Translations under genes and position numbers: made by a program
The notes under the pieces: generated by a model
Seen by the model: the letters and a program-made list of their open reading frames with translations, nothing else
Told to the model about the DNA's origin: nothing
Database searches by the model: none
Shown: positions 33,455 to 41,120 of the stretch, piece by piece
Position numbering within the stretch: the first letter of the stretch is position 1
Layout of the letters: every line of letters begins with the position of its first letter
Origin: Isoptericola variabilis 225
GTDB lineage: Bacteria; Actinomycetota; Actinomycetes; Actinomycetales; Cellulomonadaceae
Assembly (NCBI RefSeq): GCF_000215105.1
Contig: NC_015588.1
Coordinates: 186,001 to 250,000, forward strand
DNA length: 64,000 bases
Reading direction: 5' to 3'

Positions 33455-34861
33455 ATGGACGCAGGGACGACGACGGAGCTCCCGGTCGTGGTGATCGGCG
33501 CGGGCCCGGTGGGCCTCGCCGCCGCCGCGCACCTGCTCGAGCGCGGGCTCGAGCCGCTGGTGCTCGAGGCCGGCGACGGACCCGGTGCGGCCGTGGCGAG
33601 CTGGGGCCACGTCCGCCTGTTCTCGCCGTGGAGGTACGACGTCGACGCCGCGGCCCGCCGCCTGCTCGAGGCGACCGGCACGTGGTCGGCGCCGGACCCC
33701 GACCACCTGCCCACCGGAGCCGAGCTCGTGCGCGACTACCTCGCGCCCCTCGCCGCGACGCCCGCCCTGCGCGACCGCGTCCGCTACGGCACGCGCGTGA
33801 CCGCCGTCGCGCGCGACGGCGCCGACCGCACCCGCTCGCTCGGCCGCGAGCGCCGCCCCTACCTCGTGCGCACCACCGGGTCCGACGGCGCGGTCCGCGA
33901 CGTGCGGGCGCGTGCGGTCCTCGACTGCTCGGGCACGTACGGGCAGCGCAACCCGGTCGGCGCCAGCGGCCTGCCCGCGGTGGGCGAGGCGGAGTCGGCC
34001 GCGTTCCTCGCCGGTCCGCTGCCCGACGTCCTCGGCGCCGACCGCGCCCGCTTCGCGGGACGCCACGCGCTCGTCGTGGGCATGGGGCACTCGGCGGCGA
34101 ACTCGCTGCTGTCGCTGGTCCGCCTGGCGGAGCAGGTGCCGGGGATCCGCATCACGTGGGCCATCCGCGGCGGGTCGGCGCGCCGGCTCTACGGCGGCGG
34201 GCAGGCCGACGACCTGCCCGCGCGCGGCGAGCTCGGCACCCGGCTGCGCGCCGCGGTCGAGGCCGGCCGGCTCGAGCTCGTCACGCGCGTCGCGATCGAC
34301 CGGCTCGAGCCGCACGCGGGCCAGGTCCGCGTGCTCGGCACCGGCCGGCGCGACGGCGTCGACGGCGTGCTCGACCTGACGGTCGACACGATCGTCGACG
34401 CGACCGGCTTCCGGCCCGACCTCGACATGCTGCGCGAGGTGCGCCTCGAGCTGGACCCGGTCGTCGAGGCGCCTGCGCGGCTCGCCCCGCTCATCGACCC
34501 GAACCTCCACTCGTGCGGCACGGTCCCGCCCCACGGCGAGTCGGTGCTCTCCCACCCGGACGAGGGTTTCTACCTCGTCGGCATGAAGTCGTACGGCCGC
34601 GCGCCGACCTTCCTGCTTGCGACCGGGTACGAGCAGGCGCGCTCGGTCGCGGCGGCGCTCGCGGGCGACCGCGAGGGCGCCGACCTCGTGCAGCTCGAGC
34701 TTCCCGCGACCGGTGTGTGCTCGTCCGACCTCGCGCTCGAGGCGGAGGACGTCGCGACGTCGGGCGGGTGCTGCGGCACCGCACCCGCCGGGCCGCAGCC
34801 CGTCGAGCTCGGCTTCGCGACGGGCGTCGCGCACGGGCGCTCGGGTGACCTCGTCGGCTGA
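33455..34861 (+). CDS. FAD/NAD(P)-dependent oxidoreductase in ars locus
   Basis: A 468-residue soluble flavoprotein. VVVIGAGPVGLAAAAHLLERG binds FAD, ALVVGMGHSAANSLLSLV (about 206-223) binds NAD(P)H, and IVDATGFRPDLDML is the ATG motif of this fold. The C-terminal region carries a Cys cluster (GVCSSD and GGCCG) unusual for plain monooxygenases. Similar flavoproteins occur in actinobacterial arsenic operons, sometimes called ArsO-like; a role in arsenic chemistry is likely but not shown. ATG 33455 lies eight bases after GAGGAG. The end overlaps the MFS gene by 17 bases. Confidence 0.82.
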   Translation: MDAGTTTELPVVVIGAGPVGLAAAAHLLERGLEPLVLEAGDGPGAAVASWGHVRLFSPWRYDVDAAARRLLEATGTWSAPDPDHLPTGAELVRDYLAPLAATPALRDRVRYGTRVTAVARDGADRTRSLGRERRPYLVRTTGSDGAVRDVRARAVLDCSGTYGQRNPVGASGLPAVGEAESAAFLAGPLPDVLGADRARFAGRHALVVGMGHSAANSLLSLVRLAEQVPGIRITWAIRGGSARRLYGGGQADDLPARGELGTRLRAAVEAGRLELVTRVAIDRLEPHAGQVRVLGTGRRDGVDGVLDLTVDTIVDATGFRPDLDMLREVRLELDPVVEAPARLAPLIDPNLHSCGTVPPHGESVLSHPDEGFYLVGMKSYGRAPTFLLATGYEQARSVAAALAGDREGADLVQLELPATGVCSSDLALEAEDVATSGGCCGTAPAGPQPVELGFATGVAHGRSGDLVG

Positions 34862-35876
34862 GCCCTCCGTCCGCCGTCGCGTGGTCGTCGTCCTGGCGGT
34901 CACGCAGACGGTCGGGTACGGCGTCCTGCTGTACGCGCTGCCGCTGCTGCTCGTGCCGGTCGCGGCGTCGTTGCAGGTCTCGACCGTCGTCGTCGCCGGG
35001 GCCGCGACCACGTTCGCCGTCCTCGTCGCCGCGATCGACGACCCCGCCCGCCGGCGGCGCGCGATCCTGGGCGACACGCTCGTCGCCGGCTTCGCGTCCA
35101 GCATCTTCTTCCCGCTCACGGGCCTGCTCGCCGACCGCCTCGGCTGGCGCACGGCGCTGCTGTGCCTCGCCGGGCTGCTCGCGGTCGTCGCGGTCCCGGG
35201 GCACGCGCTCGTCGTGCCGGGCGGTGGCCCGCGCGCCGCGCGCGTACCCGACGGCGGTGCTCGCCTCCGGCCGGACACCGCGTCGAGTGGGGCGTCCGGT
35301 GCGCGGCACGGTGTCGGCGCAGGTGTCGGCGTGCGCGAGGCGCTGCACGACGGCGGGTTCTGGGTCGCGACGGTCGCGTTCGTCGCGCAGACGCTCGCCG
35401 TCTCGGCGGTGGGCACGCTGCTCGTGGCCCACCTCGTCGGCGCGGGACACGGGGCGACGGTCGCGGCGAGCGTCGCAGGCCTGCTCGGCGTGCTGTCGGT
35501 CGCCGGCCGGGTCGTCTTCAGCGGGGTGTCGGCGCGGGCCGGGGTCGCGACCGTGACCGCCGCCGTCTTCGCCGTCCAGGGGATCGGCGCGCTGGCTCTG
35601 CCGCACGCCGGGGGGTCCGGCGCCGTCGTGGCGTGCGTCGTCGCATTCGGCCTCGGGTTCGGCGTCGCGACCATCGCGCGGCCGGCGCTGCTGCTCGAGA
35701 GGTACGGCAGCCTGCGCTACGCCACGATCGCCGGGGCGATGGCAGCGCCGCTGTCGCTGGCGCGGGCCGGTGCACCGCTCGGCGGCGCCGCCGTCGGCGA
35801 CCCGGCGTTCCTCACGTGGGCCGGGGTCGCGTGCCTGCTCGCCGCCGTCCTGCTGGCGACGCTCCGGCGCGCGTGA
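34845..35876 (+). CDS. MFS transporter with probable internal deletion
   Basis: A 343-residue transporter overlapping the flavoprotein gene, so part of the same ars-type operon. The first helix (TVGYGVLLYALPLLLVPVAASL) and the region from ILGDTLVAGFASSIFFPLTGLLADRLGWR onward are intact. Between them, VVVAGAATTFAVLVAAIDD joins what should be helix 2 directly to the end of helix 4. The GRxxDRxG loop motif of MFS proteins and about 60 residues are absent, leaving about 10 helices rather than 12. The frame is kept. The protein is probably non-functional or altered; an assembly deletion is also possible. Confidence 0.7.
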   Translation: MTSSAEPSVRRRVVVVLAVTQTVGYGVLLYALPLLLVPVAASLQVSTVVVAGAATTFAVLVAAIDDPARRRRAILGDTLVAGFASSIFFPLTGLLADRLGWRTALLCLAGLLAVVAVPGHALVVPGGGPRAARVPDGGARLRPDTASSGASGARHGVGAGVGVREALHDGGFWVATVAFVAQTLAVSAVGTLLVAHLVGAGHGATVAASVAGLLGVLSVAGRVVFSGVSARAGVATVTAAVFAVQGIGALALPHAGGSGAVVACVVAFGLGFGVATIARPALLLERYGSLRYATIAGAMAAPLSLARAGAPLGGAAVGDPAFLTWAGVACLLAAVLLATLRRA

Positions 35877-35932
35877 TTCGCGCCTCGGAGGTGATGCCTA
35901 TTCGGTGGACCGGCGGTCGCCCAGCCAGGACG

Positions 35933-36790
35933 ATGCCTCACGTGAACACCCTGGAGATCAGGACGATCGACGGCACGGCTCCGCACGGCCACGGCGTCGT
36001 CTGGATGAACGTGCCGTACGCGGAGGCCTCGGGTCGCTCGCTGCGCCTGCAGGTCGTCTGGCCGCCGATCGAGGACTGGTTCGCCCCGGTCACGTTCCCC
36101 ACGGTCGTGTTCGTCCAGGGGTCCGGGTGGCGGGAGCAGATGCTCGGGCAGTGGCTCCTGGCGATGGCCGAGTTCGCCCGGCGCGGGTACGTCGTGGCGA
36201 TCGTGGAGCACCGGCCCAGCGACGTCGCCCCGTTCCCCGCCCAGGTCGAGGACGTGCGGTCCGCCGTGCGGTTCCTGCGGGCGAACTCCGGGCAGTACCG
36301 CGTCGACCCGGACAGGATCGCCCTGTGGGGCGACTCCTCGGGTGGGCACCTCGTGGTGCTCGCGATGGTGACCGACGGCGTGCCCGGGGCTCTCGGCCGG
36401 CACGACGACGAGCCGCTGGGCGTACGCGCGGTCGTCGACTTCTACGGGCCGGGCGACCTCTCCCTCATGCCCGAGGACCCCGCCTGCGACGACCTGCTCG
36501 GCGGGATCGACCCCCGGGAACACCCGGACGTGGCCGCGCCCGCCGCTGCGGCCACGCACATCAGGCCTGCGGCCGAGCAGGAGCTGCCGCCGCTCCTGGT
36601 CCTGCACGGCAGCGACGACGACGTCGTGCCGTTCGAGCAGAGCGTCGTCCTGGGCGACGCCATGACGGAAGCGGGTCATCGCATCGAGCTCTACCGGCTC
36701 GAGGGCGCCGGTCACGGGGCGGGAGCGTTCTTCGGAGAGCCCGTCATGGACATCGTCGACCGGTTCCTGAGGGAGAGCTTCCAGCCGTGA
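35933..36790 (+). CDS. Alpha/beta hydrolase (BD-FAE/esterase-like)
   Basis: A 285-residue hydrolase. TVVFVQGSGW replaces the HGGG oxyanion motif, ALWGDSSGGHLVVLA (about 137-151) is the nucleophile elbow, VLHGSDDDVVPFEQS gives the acid and EGAGHGAGAF the His. This matches esterase/lipase-type and kynurenine-formamidase-like proteins (BD-FAE group). Substrate unknown; no signal peptide. An in-frame ATG at 35894, with GGAGG very close, would add 13 residues. It follows the MFS gene by about 55 bases and may be a separate unit. Confidence 0.8.
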   Translation: MPHVNTLEIRTIDGTAPHGHGVVWMNVPYAEASGRSLRLQVVWPPIEDWFAPVTFPTVVFVQGSGWREQMLGQWLLAMAEFARRGYVVAIVEHRPSDVAPFPAQVEDVRSAVRFLRANSGQYRVDPDRIALWGDSSGGHLVVLAMVTDGVPGALGRHDDEPLGVRAVVDFYGPGDLSLMPEDPACDDLLGGIDPREHPDVAAPAAAATHIRPAAEQELPPLLVLHGSDDDVVPFEQSVVLGDAMTEAGHRIELYRLEGAGHGAGAFFGEPVMDIVDRFLRESFQP

Positions 36791-36818
36791 GCCCCGGCCC
36801 GCGCTGCGACGGCGACGC

Positions 36819-37130
36819 TCAGCCGCGGGCGCGGCGGGCTCCGAACGGCCCGCCGAACACCAGCGAGATGCCGAGCACGTAGCCGAGGTCGTACCAGTTG
36901 CCGTTGTTGTGCACCTCGTACACCGAGACGCTGTCCGTGAAGAGCGACACGACAAACGTCACCGGCAGGATGATCCCGTGCCACAGGCCGAGCCAGAACC
37001 CGGCCGGGTCGGCCGTGAGCGCAGCGGTGTCGCCGGCCGCGTTGGGCCCGGGTGCGCACGCCGCCACGGCGAGAAGGAGTACGACGGCGAGTGCCGCCGT
37101 CGTGCCGAGGGACTGCCGGCGTCGGTCCAT
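36819..37130 (-). CDS. Small membrane lipoprotein, hypothetical
   Basis: A 103-residue protein. The signal peptide ends VLLLAVAAC with a lipobox-like Cys, and a second hydrophobic region (FWLGLWHGIILPVTFVVSLF) follows. The remainder, with NNGNWYDLGYVLGISLVFGG, looks like another membrane helix. It resembles a small family of actinobacterial and archaeal membrane proteins without known function. It lies directly downstream of the repeat array attached to the permease gene. Confidence 0.65.
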   Translation of the reverse strand: MDRRRQSLGTTAALAVVLLLAVAACAPGPNAAGDTAALTADPAGFWLGLWHGIILPVTFVVSLFTDSVSVYEVHNNGNWYDLGYVLGISLVFGGPFGARRARG

Positions 37131-37163
37131 GCGCCCACTGTGGCACCGCCGTCGGACACCGCA

Positions 37164-37297
37164 GCGCTACCTCGGCGGAAGACGCGCTACCTCGCGGGGT
37201 GCTGCGCTACCTCGGCGCGAAACGCGCTACCTCGGCGCGGAACGCGCTACCTCGCGGCGTGCTGCGCTACATCGGCGGACGGGGCGCTACCTCGGCG
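37164..37297 (-). repeat. 20-bp repeat array attached to permease gene
   Basis: Seven units of GCGCTAC(C/A)TCG with an exact 20-base period (gcgctac ends at 37170, 37190, 37210, 37230, 37250, 37270 and 37290). On the minus strand the unit reads A(G/T)GTAGCGC plus variable bases, with consensus close to AGGTAGCGCGTTCCGCGCCG, the same element as at 32761-33010. The first unit in transcription order supplies AGG TAG, the last codon and stop of the permease gene at 37287. All units share one orientation; no gene ends at the far side. Confidence 0.92.
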
Positions 37298-38573
37298 AGC
37301 GGTGGAGGCGGGCGGCGCGGATCGTGAGGCCCACCGCGAAGACGGCGATCCCCGCCACCACGGCCACGAGAGGCAGCGTCGCCACGAGCACGAGGCACGC
37401 GACGAGCCCGAGCCCCTGCACCCAGCGCGGGTACAGGCGGTGCTCGCCGGTCTGCGTCCACGCGGCCGCGTTGGCGACCGCGTAGTAGAGCAGCACGCCG
37501 AACGACGAGAAGCCGATCGCGCCGCGCAGGTCGACGGTCGCGACGAGCACGCACACGACGGCGGCGAGCGCCACCTCCGCGTGGTGCGGCACCGAGAACC
37601 TCGGGTGGACGGCGGACAGCCAGCGGGGCAGGTCGCCCTCGCGGGCCATGGCGAGGCTCGTGCGCCCGACGCCGGCGACGAGCGCGAGCAGAGCACCCAG
37701 CGCGGCCGCGGACGCACCGACGCGCACGACGACGCCCGCCCACGGCGTGCCCTCGACCGCGGCCGCGAGCGGCGTCGTCGTCGCCCCGATGCCCGACAGC
37801 CCGAGCACCGCGAGCAACGTGACCGCGACGACCGCGTACACGACGACGGTCCCGCCGAGCGCGCCGACGATCGCGCGGGGGATGGTCGTGCGCGGCTCGA
37901 CCACCTCCTCGCCCATCGTCGCGATGCGCGCGTAGCCGGCGAAGGCGAAGAAGAGCAGGCCCGCGGCCTGCAGCACGCCGTACCAGCCGGCGGGCCCGCC
38001 GAGGAACCCGCCGGCGCCCGCCGCCTCACCGGACCCGCCCCACACCGCGCCGAGGTCCGGCTGCGCTCCGCCGAGCGCGACCGCCACCGTCACCGCGAGC
38101 GCCAGCAGCACCACGGTCACGATCCACTGCGCCGCGCGCGCGGTCCGCGTCACGCCGCGGTAGTTCACGGCGGCGAGCGCGACCACGGCCGCGACAGCGA
38201 CCGGCCGCTCCCACCCCGGCGGTGCGGCGTACGCGCCGAAGGTCAGCGCCATGGCCGCGCAGCTCGCCGTCTTGCCGACGACGAAGCCCCACCCCGCCAG
38301 GTAGCCCCACCACTCGCCGAGCCGCTCGCGCCCGTACACGTAGGTGCCGCCCGACGTCGGGTACTGGGCCGCGAGCTGCGCCGACGACGTCGCGTTGCAG
38401 TACGCGACGACGGCCGCGAGCGCGAGCGCCACGAGCAGGGCGACACCGACGCCGGTGGGCTCGACGGCGCGCGCGGCCGGCGGGAACGCCGCGAACACGC
38501 CGGCGCCGATCATCGAGCCGAGGCCGATGATCACGGCGTCGGGTGTGCGCAGACGTCGGGCGAGCTGGGTCAC
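37287..38573 (-). CDS. APC-family amino-acid/polyamine permease
   Basis: A 428-residue permease with about 12 helices. The start TPDAVIIGLGSMIGAGVFAAFPPAA is the glycine-rich first helix of the APC superfamily, followed by AAQYPTSGGTYVYGRERLGEWWGYLAGW and, in the middle, GLLFFAFAGYARIATMGEEV, the conserved helix 6 to loop motif with a substrate-gating Glu. The substrate is unknown. Its stop codon is formed by the adjacent 20-bp repeat. Upstream lies a hairpin ending the broken CoA-disulfide reductase gene. Confidence 0.9.
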   Translation of the reverse strand: MTQLARRLRTPDAVIIGLGSMIGAGVFAAFPPAARAVEPTGVGVALLVALALAAVVAYCNATSSAQLAAQYPTSGGTYVYGRERLGEWWGYLAGWGFVVGKTASCAAMALTFGAYAAPPGWERPVAVAAVVALAAVNYRGVTRTARAAQWIVTVVLLALAVTVAVALGGAQPDLGAVWGGSGEAAGAGGFLGGPAGWYGVLQAAGLLFFAFAGYARIATMGEEVVEPRTTIPRAIVGALGGTVVVYAVVAVTLLAVLGLSGIGATTTPLAAAVEGTPWAGVVVRVGASAAALGALLALVAGVGRTSLAMAREGDLPRWLSAVHPRFSVPHHAEVALAAVVCVLVATVDLRGAIGFSSFGVLLYYAVANAAAWTQTGEHRLYPRWVQGLGLVACLVLVATLPLVAVVAGIAVFAVGLTIRAARLHRSPR

Positions 38574-38601
38574 GCTGCTCGTGCTCCTTCCCCTGGCGAG
38601 T

Positions 38602-38643
38602 TGTCAGGTTCACGCCCCGGTATACCGCGGCGTGGACCTGACA
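38602..38643 (-). terminator. TGTCAGG hairpin at end of ars operon
   Basis: TGTCAGGTTCACGCC and GGCGTGGACCTGACA form a 15-bp stem with one G-U-type mismatch; the inner CCGGTATACCG is itself palindromic. It follows the reductase/rhodanese gene and precedes the permease gene. It belongs to the TGTCAG-ended family also seen at 15793, 16800 and 45755. Confidence 0.65.
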
Positions 38644-38652
38644 GCTCGGTGG

Positions 38653-39647
38653 TCAGTGGGTGTTCGTGTAGGCCTGGTAGTTCGTGTTGCCGCCGGACAG
38701 GTTGTACACCTCGGAGAACCCGAGGTTGCGCGGCACGTGCTGGGCCGCGTTCCCCGAGACGCCCTTGTTGCAGTACGTCACGGTCGCCACGGCGGGGTCG
38801 AGCTCGCCGGCACGCTCGCGCAGCTCGGCGAGCGGGACGTGCACCGAGCCCTCGACGAAGGACTTCGCGCGGTCCTTGGCCGAGCGCACGTCGACGACCT
38901 GGACCTTCTCCCCGGCCGCGCGGCGGCGCTCGAGCTCGGCGGGGGAGATGATCGGCGCGGTCCCGTGCACGGCGTTGGCCAGCGCCATGCCCGTGTAGTG
39001 CACGGGGTCCTTGGTCGTCGCGTACGTCGGGGCGTTGGCGAGCTCGAGGTTCGGCCGCACGCCCACCGCGAGGATCACCAGGCCGGCCGGGACGCGGCGC
39101 TCGCCGTCGGCGTCCTGCACGACGACGGCAGCGACGTCGGCCGCGTCGTCGGCCGGCTCGATCCCGACCACGCGCGTGCTCGTGAGCAGCCGCACGCCGT
39201 GCGCGCGCAGCTCGGCGTCGACGCGCGCCGACATGTCGGGGTCCATGCGCGGCATCGCGTGCGCCAGGGCCTCGACGACGGTCACGCCGGCGGCACGACC
39301 GGGGAGACGCCCGTCGCGAGCACGAGCTCGTCGTAGGTGTCGGTGAACGTCCGGCCGGTCGCCGGCTCGCGGACGGTCACGGTGCGCGCCGCGGCGTCGA
39401 CGTCGGTGACCTCGTGGCCCGTGCGCACGTCGACGCCGTAGCGCTTCGCGAACCACGCGGCGTCGCGCGGCGTGAGCTCGTCGATCGTCTCGACCTCGCC
39501 GCCCACGAAGTACGGCAGCCCGCACCCCGAGTACGAGATGTCGTGGTCGCGCTCGTAGACCGTGATCTGCGCGGTCTCGGTGTTGCGTCGGGCCTTGGCC
39601 GCGGCCGAGGTGCCGGCCGCGACCGACCCGACGACGACGATCTTCAT
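38653..39647 (-). pseudogene. CoA-disulfide reductase with rhodanese domain, internally deleted
   Basis: The first part (from ATG 39647, sharing ATGA with arsC) is a normal start: KIVVVGSVAAGTSAAAKARR, ISYSGCGLPYFVGG with the redox Cys, and ELVLATGVSPVVPP. Near 39290 this frame ends, and another frame takes over with GVTVVEALAHAMPRMDPDM through LANAVHGTAP to a rhodanese domain (VQVVDVRSAKDRA, active Cys in TYCNKGVSGNAAQ). The missing piece, about 50-60 residues, includes the NAD(P)H-binding GGGFIG-type motif. The gene cannot yield the full enzyme; the rhodanese end might survive if separately started. An assembly error is not excluded. Confidence 0.72.
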
Positions 39648-40051
39648 CACGCCACCGCCTCGACGCCCAGCTCGTCGAGCAGCGTGCGGACCCGGCGCTC
39701 GATCTCGTCGCGGATCGGGCGGACGGCCTCGATGCCCTGGCCGGCCGGGTCCTCGAGCTCCCAGTCCTCGTACCGCTTGCCGGGGAAGATCGGGCACGCG
39801 TCGCCGCAGCCCATCGTGATGACGACGTCGGACGCCTGGACGGCCTCGGTCGTGAGGACCTTGGGCTGCTCGGCGCGGATGTCGATGCCCTTCTCGAGCA
39901 TCGCCTCGACCGCGACGGGGTTGATCCGGTCGGCGGGGGCGGAGCCGGCCGAGCGGACCTCGACGGCGCCGCCGGACAGCTCGCGCAGGAAGCCGGCGGC
40001 CATCTGGGAGCGGCCGGCGTTGTGGACGCAGACGAACAGGGCGGAGGGCAT
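39647..40051 (-). CDS. arsC: Arsenate reductase, low-molecular-weight phosphatase type
   Basis: A 134-residue reductase converting arsenate to arsenite. The CX5R loop is FVCVHNAGRSQMAAGF (about 6-21), TMGCGDACPIFPGKRYEDW is the conserved second block with further cysteines, and ELEDPAGQG includes the DP acid. The pattern fits thioredoxin- or mycothiol-dependent ArsC proteins of actinobacteria. GAGAGGA lies before the ATG. It follows the arsR-arsC fusion by 19 bases and is coupled by ATGA to the broken reductase gene. Confidence 0.93.
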   Translation of the reverse strand: MPSALFVCVHNAGRSQMAAGFLRELSGGAVEVRSAGSAPADRINPVAVEAMLEKGIDIRAEQPKVLTTEAVQASDVVITMGCGDACPIFPGKRYEDWELEDPAGQGIEAVRPIRDEIERRVRTLLDELGVEAVA

Positions 40052-40070
40052 GGCGGTTCCTCTCGGTGGG

Positions 40071-41120
40071 TCAGTCGGTGAGCTGCAGGTCGGGCAGGAG
40101 GTCGTGGACGAGCGTGCGCACGCGGGCGTCGAGCTCGTCGCGGATCGCGCGAGCGCCGGCCGGCGACGCGAGCGCCGGGTCGCCCACGACCCAGTCCTCG
40201 TACCGCTTGCCGGCCATGACCGGGCACACGTCCCCGCAGCCCATGGTGATCACGACGTCGGCGGCGCGCACGGCGTCGTCGGTGAGCGGCTTGGGGAACA
40301 TCGTCGCGCCGTCGGGGTCGACGTCGAGCTCGGCGAGCAGCGGCTTCACCGTGTCGTGGACGTTCGCGGCGGGCATCGACCCGGCCGAGCGCACGACGAC
40401 GCGGTCCCCGGCGTAGTGCTCGAGCAGCGCAGCGGCCAGCTGCGAGCGGCCGGCGTTGCCGACGCAGACGAACAGCACCTGCGGCGGGTGCTCCGCCGTC
40501 GCCCGGGACCCGGCCGTGCGCGACCCGGCTGTGCGTGACTTGGCGGCGTCGGTCAGCCGCTGGTACGCGAAGTGCTCGGTGAGCGCGACGAGGTAGACCG
40601 GGATGCCGCCGCGCCGTGCGAGCGACGTGTAGGACTCGCGGACCACGCGCAGCGCCTCGTCGCGCGTCGTGCCCGGGATCCGCTGGGCGAGCGAGCCGGC
40701 GAGGTCCTCGAGCTCGCGCTCGACGTCGGCGAGGCCGTGCATCGCGCTCGCGCGACCCGCGTGGCGGCGGCTCTCGAGCGCGGCGGGCGCGAAGCGGTCG
40801 AGCAGGGTCGTCACCGCGCCGCGGTACGCCGGCGCCACCCGGTACCAGACCCACGTGCCGCGGCGCTCGGACTCGAGCAGCCCGACGTCGCGCAGCACCT
40901 TGAGGTGGTGCGACACCGTGGGCTGGGACACCTCGCCCAGCTCGGCGAGGTCGCACACGCACGCCTCGCCGTCGGGCGCGGTGGCGATGGCCGAGAGCAT
41001 GCGCAGACGCAGCGGGTCGGCGAGCGCCTTGAGCGTGGCCGCGACGGCGTCGGCGGCGTCGGCGCCGATCGCACGCTCGACGACGGCGGGGTTCGCGGTG
41101 CAGGGGACGGTCGTGGTCAT
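40071..41120 (-). CDS. ArsR-ArsC fusion protein
   Basis: A 349-residue fusion. Residues about 25-105 are an ArsR repressor (LKALADPLRLRMLSAIA, GEACVCDLAELGEVSQPTVSHHLKVL with a CxC sensor, and a GTWVWYRV wing). Residues about 135-195 are the three-helix domain found in front of some arsenate reductases (DVERELEDLAGSLAQRI, AYQRLTDAAK). A short repeated linker (SRTAGSRTAGSR) leads to an ArsC domain from about 215 (VLFVCVGNAGRSQLAAALLE, TMGCGDVCPVMAGKRYEDW, GDPAL). It joins sensing and reduction in one chain. GAGGAGG precedes ATG 41120, which overlaps the acr3 stop by four bases. Confidence 0.92.
   Translation of the reverse strand: MTTTVPCTANPAVVERAIGADAADAVAATLKALADPLRLRMLSAIATAPDGEACVCDLAELGEVSQPTVSHHLKVLRDVGLLESERRGTWVWYRVAPAYRGAVTTLLDRFAPAALESRRHAGRASAMHGLADVERELEDLAGSLAQRIPGTTRDEALRVVRESYTSLARRGGIPVYLVALTEHFAYQRLTDAAKSRTAGSRTAGSRATAEHPPQVLFVCVGNAGRSQLAAALLEHYAGDRVVVRSAGSMPAANVHDTVKPLLAELDVDPDGATMFPKPLTDDAVRAADVVITMGCGDVCPVMAGKRYEDWVVGDPALASPAGARAIRDELDARVRTLVHDLLPDLQLTD

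Noticed and set aside
37164..37297. Plasmid-type iteron origin or partition site
   Set aside because: Period and direct repetition resemble iterons, but there is no rep or par gene, and the units are tied to gene stop codons in a chromosomal setting.
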